Shown: positions 40,314-52,123 of the stretch, piece after piece
Layout of the letters: every line of letters begins with the position of its first letter
Numbering within the stretch: position 1 is the stretch's first letter
Assembly (NCBI GenBank): GCA_017654935.2
Contig: CM065695.1
Location: 33,719,876-33,783,875, forward strand
Direction: 5' to 3'
DNA: 64,000 nucleotides
DNA from: Phymorhynchus buccinoides
Taxonomy: Eukaryota > Mollusca > Gastropoda > Neogastropoda > Raphitomidae
Made by a program: the position numbers and the translations under genes
Notes under the pieces: generated by a model
Database searches by the model: none
Told to the model about the DNA's origin: nothing
What the model saw: the letters and a program-made list of their open reading frames with translations, nothing else

Positions 40314-40545
40314 CGATGGCTTGGAGTCAAAAAGGACTATCTTTAGGTAGTCCAGTGACATATTATTGAACTTATTACGAAAACTAATAACTTGTATTAA
40401 AAAAAGACTGCTGAAATATAAAAGCAAAACCCCCTTTGTATATTTCTGCAGTCATTGTTTGATGCAAGTTATCAGTTTTCGTAATAAATCCAATAATATG
40501 TGAATGGACTATCTAAAGATAGTCCGTTTTGACTCCAAGCCATCG
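40314..40545. mobile_element. 232-bp near-perfect foldback hairpin
   Basis: cgatggcttggagtcaaaa pairs with ttttgactccaagccatcg, and pairing continues through tagtcc, acatattattg, acgaaaact and gactgctgaaatat to a loop of about 10 bases. No clear target duplication. Lies in the candidate GMDS 3'UTR and contains the AATAAA at 40483. Confidence 0.88.
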
Positions 40546-41582
40546 TAAATTTGTTGTTTGTTGTTTTGTTTCGCTGTGATTTTATAAACTAGTCACCCTT
40601 GTTTTGTTAATATATGTTTATAAATGCACATATATGTACCTCCTGGGTCGAGTTTCTCTAGATAACGGTCGCCGCGCGAATAACGCTTACGCCAAACGGG
40701 GCCTAAGAAACACTTTAGAAAACGTTTGCGGAAGAATATTACAAGCTCTTGTCTGATTGGTCAAATTTTTTAAATATTTTAAACAAACTTTAATGGACCA
40801 ATCAACAACAAGAAACGTATTCACCCCCTACTAGTTCTGGATAGTTCGCCGCTTGCTCGGTGTTTGGCAAGAACAAAACGCCACGCGAACTATCGGCAAA
40901 CGAAGGGTGTTTCTTAGACCGTTTTTGCAGATTTGAGCGAGCGCAACGTAACGTTAGCCCTTGTGAAAGGCCCCCTGGTCTCAGAGTGTGTAAGAATGTT
41001 GTGCATATGATTATTCACTGCTGATCATTTTATGAATAGAAGGTGAAGAAAAAAAGAGGAACTATATACAAAAACTGGAGATTGTAATTTAAAAATAATA
41101 ACTTTTCTATATGTCACAGTGGTTTTTTTTAATGTTTTATTCATGTTAATATTAAGTGTGATTCAGTATTTCATTTTATGTAATTAATTTACAAAGCTTT
41201 GCTCTAATAGTGTGGCCATTTTGATTTGATATGTTTATTGATCCTAAAAATTCCTACATTATGTTAATTTCAATAAAGCTAAATGGGTTTCAAGGCAAAG
41301 CCAGCACATTGTTAAATGGGTTGGTTTTTCATGGTTTAGCATTATATTGCATGTATTATTTTGCTAGTCTTTTCAAGAAAATGGCAAACAGCATTAAGCA
41401 CACTGCATGAAAGATATACTGGTATAGTCACTTTGTCCTAGAAGATGTAATTTCTTGAAATCTTATCGCCTTTTGATTTTCCCTTGATCTGAACAGACAA
41501 ACTACAGCTAGTCTAATTAAAGAAGAAAGTAATCTGGTCAAAATAGATTGATTTATTTAAAACGTCCATAGCCTGCTGACCA

Positions 41583-41735
41583 GGGCCTGTATTCACGTTG
41601 AGATAGCATGAGACTTAGCATGATGCTAACTTAGAAGCTCTTCCAATGTCCTATAGGATTTAATAGGACTTTTGGAAGAGCTTCTAAGTTAGCATGATGC
41701 TAAGTCTCATGCTATCTCAACGTGAATACAGGCCC
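41583..41735. mobile_element. 153-bp foldback with perfect 63-bp arms
   Basis: gggcctgtattcacgttgag starts the left arm (41583-41645); its exact complement ends the right arm (41673-41735); the loop is 27 bases. Lack of differences between arms suggests recent insertion or arm homogenisation. Confidence 0.92.
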
Positions 41736-41762
41736 AGTGTATTAGCGTTATTCTTTTTTTTT

Positions 41763-41940
41763 TTGCTGTCCTATCTTTTGGGCTGTACGTCGCTCATTTT
41801 GACTCCCGACTCACAGCAACACCTGGTCATGTCGCAGAATCCGAAATCAGCAGTCCAAGGGGAGCAAATCTATGTTAGGTCATCAAGAGGAGACACTGCA
41901 CCGCTGCCGAGTCACTCCTCTGGAGTTTGGTTGAACTCTT
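41763..41940 (+). repeat. Dispersed repeat, tgctgtccyatcttytgg type (copy 2, partial)
   Basis: It matches the first half of the repeat at 7686-8100 with scattered changes and deletions. Confidence 0.65.
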
Positions 41941-42127
41941 GCTTTTATTGTTTTTGCTTTGTGTGTGTGTGTGTGTGTCCAGATCGCATTCAATAGTACT
42001 GTATAACTTTTTGCATTTTGTTTATTTACTTAATTTTTTGTTCGTTTTGTTTTACTGTTTTATGTGAAGTCTGTGATCAACTATGAACAGTTCGAGTCAT
42101 ACTTAATTTTCAAGGTGCTCAGCGGCA

Positions 42128-42295
42128 TTAATCCCTTCGCTGCCGCCTACTACTTGCGCATGTGCCGCTGGTTTGCTGCGCGATTTTTGAACGCGGCAAT
42201 ATCGCTATTTAGCGGCGACGTATATATACGTCGGTGGCAAGTACTGAAGCGCTACAGAGGACGTATATATACGTTGTGGGCAGCGAAGGGGTTAA
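42128..42295. mobile_element. 168-bp TTAA-flanked element with ACGTATATATACGT palindromes (copy 2)
   Basis: Same length as the copy at 17183 and nearly the same sequence; ttaatcccttcgctgccgcc ... gggcagcgaaggggttaa. Confidence 0.87.
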
Positions 42296-42501
42296 AATAG
42301 AATCAATCGGTTACGTCCATGGAGTTGGGCATTTTCAATCTGTTGTATGAATTACATCGATACAATATGTCTGCTTTTTCGACTGGAATGAGTTAGCACT
42401 GCTTATTTGTGGATACTTACTTAATTAAATGTTCATTCAGTGGCTGTGCCATTGCCTTTTTATTTATTTGTATTCTTGCTGGCAATGCTGCGTCCGGTTT
42501 T

Positions 42502-42912
42502 GGTAAAGATGCAGATCCACACACCCCTCCTCCATTTCTCGGTTCTTTCCGTTTTTTTCCATCCTTGCCTTTCCTACTGCAGATTGAACCTCTATAGTTT
42601 TCAATATTTAACATTAGTTTTCATCCATTTACATAATTAAAAATATGCATTCAATAATAGTAGAAGATAAAGGCAAGACGGAAAGAACGCAATGAACCAG
42701 GACTGTGACAGCGGTCCGCGGCTGTTCCGTGCATTGCGCTCCATATTAAATAATGGCCTTTGTTATTATTATTGTGAATAATATTCAGCAATGATAATTA
42801 GCTCAAAATGTTGATCAAATGCAGCTTGATATTGGCTAAGAAAGGCAAGTCTGAAAATGCGGGGAGAGCCGAGAAATTGAAAGGGGGTGATGTGTTGATT
42901 TGCACCTTTACC
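42502..42912. mobile_element. Diverged foldback related to the telomere-armed family (copy 3)
   Basis: Starts ggtaaagatgcagatccaca with ctccatttctcgg, ends tgatttgcacctttacc. Its centre keeps acgcaatgaaccaggactgt, but the telomere-like arms are not recognisable. Confidence 0.7.
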
Positions 42913-43460
42913 CCAGTTTTTATAGTTTATATTCAGCTGATGCATGTTTAGCTAGTGTAGTGCTTTCTTTACTTATATTTTTAACAGTGTTTATTTGTTT
43001 TAATCAGTTCTATACTTTAAAAAACCCAACAACTAGCGATAACTTTTTTTCCAAATAGGATGTACTGTTTTACTTAAGAATGCTTATTGTGTACTGTTAT
43101 AGTCGGTTATGCTTTACGTCCTCCCGCTCTTTAAACGAACATATGGGACATTACTTATTTATAAAGTTGTAACTGTTATAGTTGAGATGATTTTAATTAC
43201 ATGTTATTAATTATGTTGAGTTTTGTGGTTTTGTGATGAAATTTGGTGTTGTAATATCATTTTGTTTACCTTTGATAGGCTGTTAGACTCAACTAATTAC
43301 AACAACAAAATATTTCCGGGTGTGTGATATGTTCTTGCAAAATCATGCAAATCTTAATGCATAAACTAATACTCTTTGAAGAAAAATAATATGTAGAATT
43401 TAACAGAACAATGTTGGGAAAGTAAAGAGAATGACATTTTTTGAATATTATGAGTACTGT
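42913..43460. other. Stretch with little recognisable content
   Basis: A short dispersed-repeat fragment at 43114-43150 (acgtcctcccgctcttta; acatatgggacatt); otherwise AT-rich sequence. Confidence 0.45.
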
Positions 43461-43464
43461 GTTG

Positions 43465-43627
43465 TACAGTGGAACCTCCCTTATAAGACCTCCCATTTTA
43501 AGACTTCCTCCCACAAAGACCTACTTCTCTGAGACATTACCCTTCTTTGTAAGTATTAAAATTACCTCCCTTATAAGACCTCATTTTGGATGATTTTTGA
43601 AGGTCTTATAAGGGAGGTTCCACTGCA
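43465..43627. mobile_element. Miniature element, CAGTGGAACCTCC type (copy 3)
   Basis: Same ends and interior as the copy at 14791-14965, with a short deletion and one decayed TA flank (ctgca). Confidence 0.82.
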
Positions 43628-43677
43628 TTTTAGAATTTGGCTTAGATGTGCTGTTTTGAAACTGGTTACATCATGAG

Positions 43678-44099
43678 TACCGTAATTCACGGACTATAAG
43701 CCGCAACTTGTTTTTTAACACCACCCCACCCCCCCCCCCCCCCCCCTGCGGCTAGTAAATGTTCCAGAAAGTGAAAGTAAACTCAACTCAGTGGCATCCT
43801 TGATTCTGACCTTTGATCTGTGGCCTTGTTCACGGTTGATGACAAAAAAATCACCTTGATTTCGGTATATATTTTTTCTCAAAATGACGATCTGCTTTCG
43901 CGGTCCCGACACTTTCGTTTTGGCAGTCAACACACCCGCGATCAACTCCAGACTCAAACAGAAGCTGAGATCATGCATCGCCATTTCTTCGCTGCTTATG
44001 CTTTGACGCAGCTTATGCGTTATTTTTTTCCAAAACATCTTTTAAAGTAGGGGGTGCAGCTGATATTGCAAAGTGGCTTGCAGTCCGTGAATTACAGTA
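43678..44099. mobile_element. Related TA-flanked element (TACCGTAATTCACGG)
   Basis: Ends taccgtaattcacggactat and agtccgtgaattacagta. The longer interior differs from the shorter copies and has a poly-C tract near 43731. The open frames inside match nothing I know. Confidence 0.75.
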
Positions 44100-44389
44100 T
44101 TTTTTTAAAAAAGAAGAGAAAATGGGCTTTAAAACTTGAACAACCAACTCACGTAATAAAAACAAGCTTCGTCAATCTGAAAATAAAGCACTAACTGCTT
44201 CCTTTTATAGCTGCATCAAGTTTTGTGTATGGTAATTTAGGCCACGAGAAAAGTGCAACATTTGCAATACTTTACTTACACATTTTCAAAATATGCAACT
44301 TAATTCCTTACCTCCTTCAGGCCACATTTTGTGCAGAGAGATAGATGATGGATATGTGCTTCTCTGAGCCCGTTACCTTTTACATAGCT

Positions 44390-44785
44390 TTAACTCGTTC
44401 AAGTCATGATATATGTCCAGAATTAATAGATAGCTGTCAATTTGATGCATTTGCTTTAAGGGAAGTAAATCTGTGTGCACACCGTACCTTGGTCACTTCT
44501 AAACTCGCTTCGCTCCCTTAGACCACAATTTTGCATCTGACTTTGCTTTTGTAGTGGCTCATTGTGGGGAAACCAATCGGTGTGGAGAGTTTTTCTATAT
44601 AAAGTCTATATATATATATAAAAAAGTCTGATCTACCACTTCCCTATGGTCTAAACCTGAAGTAAAAATCCGTAATCTTCTTTCATTTCTCCTTTTGTTT
44701 ATGTATGTTTTGTTTGTGTGTATGGCTGGAGTGATTTGTGAGTTTTTTTTAATAATTCAAAATCGTTGCGATGTGAATGAATTAA
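44390..44785 (-). mobile_element. TTAA-type element, CTCATTCGCATCG family (copy 5)
   Basis: ttaactcgttcaagtcatga ... ttgcgatgtgaatgaattaa. Confidence 0.83.
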
Positions 44786-45036
44786 TGTGCTTTACATAGC
44801 TTTGATGTGCTTCCAATGTTACTTTGCTTCCACATTTGCTTCCGTTTTGAGCCGATATTTTTATTTACGTCTGCCTGTTTGGCAAAATGAAAACCAGATT
44901 TGTGTTTTTATTTGAAAAGTTCTTTCTTGCCAACCCTTGTCTGCTGAATTGTTGCCTTTGAGGTTTGAGATTGCTTTTTATTTTTTTTATTTTTTAGACT
45001 TTTGAGTCAATGCTGTATGTGTTTAGCTGTTTCAGA

Positions 45037-45648
45037 TGCCGTAATTTTCGGGTTATAAGGTGATATTTTTTTCTCCAATTTCGAATTATGCGCCTAATAA
45101 ACGAGGGCAAAAGGCGAATAGGGCAATTTTCAAGAAAAATCTGAACAAAATCGTGAGAAGAGAGGCAACGATTGCCGTGCTCAGTACAGTCTACTGTGTG
45201 TCTAGACATCAAAAGTAGCAACAAGTCGCCGATACGACGAATGTTCGCGTTAAAATGTTTCAAAATCTCTATTATCATTCGAGGTACCGTCCAACTGATG
45301 CTGTGACCCTTCATTGGATGTAAAAAGCATCATTGTAGAGCTTAAAATGCCATAATTCTACCAGTTTTCGCCCAGAAAATTCCAAACACAACAACAGGAT
45401 GTAGCGCAAACGGAAGTTCGATTATTTGAAAGGGGAGCCAACTCTCGTTTATGACAGCAATAATGGCGGTCGGCAAGCGTTTACCGGACGCGTACGGGCT
45501 TCAAACTTCAACTTTCTTTTGCGAGGTGTGCATTGCCTTATAAACGAGGGCGCCTTTTTCTTTGATATTTTTTTCCAGATTTTTCTTGAAAATTGCCCTC
45601 TTCGCCTTGTACACACACAAGCGCCTAATTTTCCAAAAAATACGGTGA
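45037..45648. mobile_element. Related element (CCGTAATTTTCGGG ... TACGG)
   Basis: Left end gccgtaattttcgggttata, right end ttccaaaaaatacggtga. Inner arms pair (gggcaattttcaagaaa; ttcttgaaaattgccctc). Confidence 0.65.
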
Positions 45649-46062
45649 TCTGATGAAAACCTGAATGGAAATCTCCTTTATGATCAGATTTATTTTTAAT
45701 TTTGTTTGTTTTGTTTTTTGTTATTGTAATAGGATTTATAAGTTTTCATCTTATTGCAAAGTTGGCCTCTAAAGGTAATGTCAACTAGTCATCCAGCGGA
45801 AAAAAAAAGAAGAAAGAATTTCTGTATCTACTGTTTTAGAGGGGGGGGGGGGGGGGGGGGGGATACTGCTGCAGAAAATTAATGGGGGTCCTTAACACAT
45901 TTACCTTGCACATTTCTACCTTGTCAGACTGTTTCGTAGGCAAGGTCTGTTTATTCTGAATCTGTATTTCTTGCCACACACAGTTCAACTCTTTCTTTAT
46001 AGTTATTTGCGATATGATGTTCGAGTGATCCTTGTCTTCTGTATTATCATTGAGGAATTTTT

Positions 46063-46474
46063 GGTAAAGGTAAAGATGTGCCACCCCCCCTACATTTCTC
46101 GGTTAATTGTATTTTTCCGTTTTTGCCTTTCTTACCATACATAAAGCTGTATTTTAGGAACATTTTCAGCTAATTCTCTTTTTGGAATACTAACCCTAAC
46201 CCTAACCCTAGCCCTAAACCTAACCCTACCCCCCACTATGTACTGCAGTACACCGCGATTTGTCACAGTTGTGGTTCGTTGCGTTTTCCCGTCTTATACG
46301 GTGGGGGGTAGGGTTAGGTTTAGGGTTAGGGTTAGGGATAGGGTTAGTATTCCAAAAAGGTTATTAGCTAAAAAGGTTCCTAAAATACAGCTTTATGTAT
46401 GGTAAGAAAGGCAAAAACGGAAAAATGCAATTAACCGAGAAATGTAGGGGGGGTGGCACATCTTGACCTTTACC
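46063..46474. mobile_element. Foldback with telomere-like arms and 8-bp duplication (copy 2)
   Basis: Same ends as the copy at 21995, flanked on both sides by gaattttt. The central segment (ctgcagtacaccgcgatttg) is reversed relative to copy 1. Confidence 0.88.
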
Positions 46475-46516
46475 GAATTTTTTTTTTAACGGCACGGCCG
46501 TTACATTTATACATTT

Positions 46517-46948
46517 GTGACCCTGCACCACGAAAGGGACGTGTGAGTCAAAACGATCACTCTGAGAAAAGGGCACAGTTGAAAACTTTAGGTAATTCTC
46601 TTTCTAATGATATAAAAAAAAAAACATTCTTGTATCCTTTTTGTTGTTGCAGAGTTATGAGCATTTACAATTGGTACAGTGACTGTTGGCCGTTTTGAGA
46701 ACTCACAGTCTACAATCTAGCCTATCCTAAGAAAAATGCACCAACCTACTACATGTAATTTCAAAGCACTTTTCGGAATATTTAGAGACCATAATAAAGA
46801 TTATCGTTTGTGGATATGAAAGATAAGATGTTAGAGAGCACATAAACACCCATAACTCAAAACTGATAGAAAAAAAGATTTTTTCAGTTTACAAGCTTGT
46901 GATAAACTAGCCCAGCAATTTAATGTCCCTTTCGTGGTGCTAGGTCAC
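46517..46948. mobile_element. 432-bp element with 24-bp inverted ends
   Basis: gtgaccctgcaccacgaaag plus ggac at the left; gtccctttcgtggtgctagg plus tcac at the right; two mismatches. Both flanks read attt, a possible short target duplication. Confidence 0.82.
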
Positions 46949-47123
46949 ATTTCATAAAAAACCCATCTATTAACGTTGAAGTAATGTACCAGTTACTATA
47001 ACTGACATGGATTATTAACCACATTTGTTATTGTTACCGTTGAATGATGTTTAGACATCCCATCTAGTCAGTATTGTGTCATGGTCTTCCTTTTGTTCAT
47101 ATGTTGCCATCTTATGTCGATTG

Positions 47124-47642
47124 CTAAAGGGGCACTCTGACGGATGAGTTTTTGCAAGAAACACGTCGAGATCACCAGGAAAACACCCTTTACAGAGATC
47201 GCGACACTCACTTTGCTCTGGTTTCCTGGAAATCAAACCGTCAAATCGGCGATTTTTTAGTGAAAGAGAAGACATGTGCCTTCTGTTTTCTAATGGCCAC
47301 CTGAGTTTAGACCAAATCCTTTGCATGAAATTTCCACAATGCAAGCATTTTTATTTTTATTTTATACAGTTTCGCTCACACACAAAAATAGCTCCAATTA
47401 ATTTTTTTACTGCACTACAAAAAAGAAAAAGCTTCAACCACAATCAATCAGTGGCCTCCACCCACCCCATCCAAAATGGCTTATCTCTCTGGCATCTCCG
47501 CCAAAGAGGAATCGCCATTTTGACGGTTTGATTTCTAGGAAACCAGAGCAAAATTAGTGTTCCGATCCTTGAAAAGGCTGTCTTTCTTGTGATCTTGACG
47601 TGTTTCTTGCAAAAACTCATCCGTCAGGGTGCACCTTTAAAG
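47124..47642. mobile_element. About 515-bp foldback element
   Basis: ctaaaggggcactctgacgg and gatgagtttttgcaagaaac pair with gtttcttgcaaaaactcatc and ccgtcagggtgcaccttta; inner arms pair at ctggtttcctggaaatcaaa / tttgatttctaggaaaccag. Confidence 0.82.
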
Positions 47643-48820
47643 AATTATGTACAATCAGATGTGTGGTTTTGGTTATTGTGCTTAATGAAATGTTTTTTAT
47701 AAATTTGTTTAGTGTGCATGTTCTAAATAATTGTTGAAGTTGTTTGATTTTTAATCCCAATATTTACTGAAATACTTTGATTTGTTTTATTTTGCTTGTG
47801 TCATGAGATGAGAGACAAGAATCATGGAATGATTTACTTTAAATTATTATAGATTTGTTAAGATTGTATGGTGATAATTACCTGTATGCGTAAAATGCCC
47901 CTTACTATTTTACTCTAAAAGTATTGGTAACCAACCAATTTGCACTCAGCCACACAATTATTACTTTCTTAAGTAATGTTTTGATCTTTGGATGGGGTGT
48001 GGTCCCTTTTTAAAGAAAATTCCCTCCTTTTTTTAGAGCGTATTTTCCCTCCTGTATAATCAAAGTTGTATCCCAACACAAAAAATGTTGTAAGGAAGAC
48101 GCACTCCTTTGATATAAGATCTGAAAAATACATTTTTAAATTGTGTCTTCTTTCAACGCATGAAGCTCTGACCTTACCTGTTTTTATTGACTTCTAGCTT
48201 GCAACATTCAGTGTTGAGATATAAAAACATTTTGATCTTTTAATTTGATCTTAGAAAGGTAAAAAAAACAACCCAACAACAACACTCCTGACATAGCTAT
48301 TCTGTAGAACAATTTTGTGTGTGTGTGTGCTGATAACTAACAACTAGGTTGATGGTTAAAACTGTTTCTGTTGTGTGTGTACTTAGAAGTTTGCGCAAGT
48401 GAAAATGATTATGATAGAAGTGTGTTGCACTGGTGAAGGACTTTGAACTTTTTTTTAAATTCTAGGTGATGGAACTCTTTCGTGTTCATTCGGATTCCCC
48501 TCATATTTTTCATAATTATGTCATTGTACAAGCGGGCTGAAACTTTATTGCTTTTGAACAATCATAACAATGATTTTTTTAAAAATAATTGAATATCTTC
48601 TTTGTGGCAATGTGGCTGTTTTATTGCTGCTGTTTAAATGCTTGGCCATCTTGTAGATATCCGGCTGCTTCCCTATGTTGTTTTTAATTGATGTTTATGG
48701 AATTATATCTTGTTTTTATTTAATTATGGGGGTGGGGGCAATGGGGGGGAAAAAGAGATGGTCGTGTCTTCCAAAGTTTAATTAGTTTTTAAGTAAAGGA
48801 GCAGTACTGGACAAGAGAAC
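47643..48820. other. Stretch with nothing recognised
   Basis: AT-rich, no inverted ends or coding signature noted. Confidence 0.4.
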
Positions 48821-49354
48821 TTCAAACTTCAAATACTTTATTTTACAAGGATAAGAATTTAGGCTGGGCCCTAGATCTTCAGAGAAGAAACTCCTCAATC
48901 TCAGCCCTGAACTTCTTACTGAGGAGAGACTGGGGGGGGAGATGCTAAAAAAGAAAACGTCTTCCACATTGTTAATAATTTTGTCCATGCCCCAAAAGTA
49001 TCTTTTTATTACAAAAATTAATAAGGTCCTTGTTTTAATTTAGGGTTGGATTGTACCCCTGTGAAAGTGAGCAAGCGTGCAAGTTAACAACTGTGATGTG
49101 ATCCGCCATTTTCTTTGCTACATTTGAGCAGCATTCAGTATTAGAAGGATTGTGCTATGTCAGGTGGGTGTTTTATTTCGGTGTGCAATCGGTTTACAGA
49201 CTGATAAGTTTCTTTTAAAACAAACAAATATGCAAACAACAACAAAAACACAAAAATACCATTCATCACTTTTACTGAGTGAAACTGTTATCAAATTATT
49301 TTTACCATTCGTTCTGTTTGCTGCGTTTCGGATCCTGACGGTTTATATAGGTGA

Positions 49355-49580
49355 ATGAAAAATGGTGTTTTACGTCCTCTCGGTCATAGACACATATGGG
49401 ACATTTGTAAATACAAAGATGATGGGAACAATACTGGAGGCAATGCCCAGAGGCAATGCAACACCAGTAAAGTCCCGATTTTTTTAAACAATACAGATAT
49501 GTGTAGCAGTAACCACGCCTTGGTTAAACCTCATTGGCTATGGTACTGCCACAGGTCTTGGTTTATATAGGTTTACCAAA
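49355..49580 (+). repeat. Dispersed repeat, ACGTCCTCTCGGTCATAGAC type (left arm)
   Basis: Same body as the copy at 23250. Its mirror copy in the right arm is at 63225-63440. Confidence 0.8.
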
Positions 49581-50084
49581 CAACTTACTATGCTGTATTA
49601 TACGGTAAGCAGAAGATAGAGTGTACTTTTTCCATGAGTGAAAAAACACCAAGTTTTCCTTTTTGTATAAATCGTAAGCATTTATACTAGTACCAAACTG
49701 AAACACTTGCTGTTTAACTATTTGCTATTTATCAATGAACAGTATTCCTCAACAGTTTGAAAAGAGAATAACTGATTGATGTTTTTATGTTTACCTTGCC
49801 AGCTTTAAGCAACGGTAGACCTGTCTCGTGCTGCTTTACACGTTTGAGGAGAAGAAGAAGAATATGCTGCTTTAAGCTTTTGTGCCATTTATGTACACCT
49901 GCATGCACTCCCTTACGTCTGATTTTTGCTGATGTTGTTAGTAGTAGTATTTTAAATTTCATATAATGATCCACATTCAGAAGTGCTGTTCTTGGTTCTG
50001 TTTGTTTGGACCCTCAACTTGGGGAAGTGGGTGGATGCCTCGTGCCTCCTTACGGGGAGCTGGACTACCCAGCCCCCCTCCATG

Positions 50085-50440
50085 AGTCTCTCCCCATGGG
50101 GATACCGGGGGGGGGGGGGGGGTCTTTTGTAAAAATAGTTCCCCCCGCCTCCTTGAAGTTCTGTGCTTGTAACTTCCTCTAATCTGTCACTATCTTTGAC
50201 TCTGCCTTTTCCCTTTGTTTTCTATCATCTACTATCTTTTTTGACTTATTGGCCCATTCTCCTGCCTTTAAAAAAAAAAAAATCTTCTAAATAATTTTTC
50301 TCCTTTGAGCTCCTCCGAAATCAGAATGTATCGGATGTACGCAGCGGGGAGACCAGTGAAAACTGAAAAACGGACACATACGTACCTTATCCATTATGGC
50401 CATATGGCCTGGGAACGCAGAAGAAGAAGAAGAAGAAGAT
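50085..50440 (+). repeat. (GAA)n-tailed dispersed repeat, full (left arm)
   Basis: tctccccatggggataccgg, poly-G, gaagttctgtgcttgtaac, ttctcctgccttt, tcctccgaaatcagaatgta, ggccatatggcctgggaacg, then a GAA tail. Mirror copy at 62345-62705. Confidence 0.78.
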
Positions 50441-50619
50441 CCTCAACTTACTGACACAGTGATGGCAGAATGCGTCTAATAGTGTGAGTCGATATATTAT
50501 CACATAAATTTCTGTGGAGTCTATATAAATTTATGTTAATAAAGTTGGAGGCAGAAGACTCGTCCGAGAGTTACTATGAAACTTTTTTGCCAATAAAGAC
50601 AGAAAGGCTAAGAAAGGCT

Positions 50620-50850
50620 TTTTTTTTTGGGGGGGGGGGGGGGGGGCATGCTAACAGGCAAGTTCAAATTGTTTCTCTTGTGGGTGGGGGGGGGGGGGGG
50701 GGGTGACGTATTGTGATTTCGTTTCGGGTTGTTCCTTATGATAAGTGCGTTGTTTTGTTGTTTTTGCTCAGATTTTTAACTTCTTTGTGAAGCGCTTAGA
50801 GCCCTGTAGGGAGAATAAGCACTATATAAACTGTCATTATTATTAAGAAT
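50620..50850. repeat. Poly-G pair and TTATATAGCGC-type repeat (left arm)
   Basis: G runs at 50629-50646 and 50687-50703, then ttctttgtgaagcgcttaga and agcactatataaactgtcat. Mirror at about 61965-62170. Confidence 0.8.
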
Positions 50851-51577
50851 AAGTGACAAAAAGAAAGTGCCACTGGCGTTTAACATCCTGAATAGGACTT
50901 TTGCCGGTGTCCCTAGTCACGATCAAGAAGATAAAACGGGTGAGTGAAAAAATGAGGATGGTTTCAAGATAAGACGAAGAAGCCATTTGAATGTGGGTCA
51001 TTTACAGAGGAGGAAAAAAAGCGAAATATTATGACAATCCGTTATGCGATTTGACATTGTCTTTTTATCGCATTGTATTGGTGTATTTTCTTTCTCCCAG
51101 TATTGTAATAAAGCAATTAAATGGTATATTTATTTAGGACACTTTTATAGCACATTACCTTAAAACTCAATGCATATAACTAAAAAATAAGAACTGGCTG
51201 ATAAGTCCCATTTCAAATGTAATGCCATTGTTTGAAAACCTTTTTGCGTTGTTGATGTTTTTATTTACATTGGGATTTTTGTCTGTTATTATGTTGCTAT
51301 ACCAGACCTGTTTACCTTTACGATTTTGTCATAATTTTTTCGAAAAAAAAGTCTAATTACGTTAACGAAAAAAAACAACGAACAAAAACCCCACCACTAC
51401 AGTTGCGTCGGCAAGCGATGCTTTTGAAACAATGTGGTGGAAAGTCATTCCGGTTCCCAGCATACAACGCGCGTCAATTTATTTTCATTCTGTTTCAAGA
51501 TGGCGTCAAAGCGACCGCGTGGTGAGAGTTCCAGGTCAAATGATCCAAAATCTGATTGAAAGACACCAAAGAAAAGG

Positions 51578-51803
51578 TATTAGGTACTTTATAGTCACAG
51601 AAGCGTCTCTGTGAAATTCGGGTTGCTCCCACCTGGAGAGCGCGTCGCAGCCAGAGGCGCGCCACCCAATTTTTTTAAAAAAAATTTTGCATGCGATTTA
51701 TGTGTGACTGATGAGGAAGGAAAGGGGGGTGGGTAAATTTGGACCAAATGACAACTTTTTCGTTGCCACTGGGTTTAACGTATGCTAAGTGCATGGGCAC
51801 ACG

Positions 51804-51834
<31 letters not shown>

Positions 51835-51891
51835 TCCACGTTCAGACCGTAAGGCCTAGTGCAAAGTGAGAGGAAAAAATCCCCTGTACCA
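51578..51891 (-). mobile_element. SINE insertion absent from the right arm of the inverted duplication
   Basis: Minus-strand SINE, truncated in the tRNA head (ends cccctgtacc), with central block, short G tract and 3' body. The homologous right-arm site near 61241 is empty: gacaccaaagaaaa runs straight into ggcaaatgcatgg on the complementary strand. Flanking duplication is very short (agg) or absent. Confidence 0.87.
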
Positions 51892-51909
51892 GGCAAATGC
51901 ATGGTTTAA

Positions 51910-52123
51910 TTAACCCTTTCACCCGGGTAGAGAAAATATTTTGACTGCAATATTGGGGATTCCTCTGTGACATGCATAAAGTAAGGCCTGTCGTTACCTC
52001 CCAAAATTAAGAACATAAGGTCACTGGATACCAGACCCTCATTTGATGCCTTTCAGTGACATGGGTGTTAAATCATTATGGTGCCCATGCCAAGAGGCGA
52101 CAGTGGCGATGAAAGGGTTTTAA
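51910..52123. mobile_element. TTAA-type element, CCCTTTCACC family (left arm copy)
   Basis: ttaaccctttcacccgggta ... gacagtggcgatgaaagggt; a deletion near the left end removed the CCGCC part. Mirror copy at 61008-61221. Confidence 0.8.

Larger units (their letters stand above)
38260..41295 (+). other. GMDS: Candidate GMDS 3'UTR exon
   Basis: This is inferred, not proven. A strong acceptor (tgtctcctttcccacag) ends at 38259, 3.1 kb after the donor that abuts the stop codon. AATAAA signals lie at 40483-40488, inside a foldback element, and at 41272-41277. If used, the exon would contain a TTAA-type miniature element (38567-38958), a degenerate roughly 100-bp tandem repeat (about 39215-39620) and a 232-bp hairpin (40314-40545). 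An earlier polyadenylation site or read-through past 35142 without splicing is equally open. Confidence 0.4.

Noticed and set aside
43820..44050. 76-codon frame inside a TA-flanked element as a transposase piece
   Set aside because: No recognisable transposase motif; the element looks non-autonomous.
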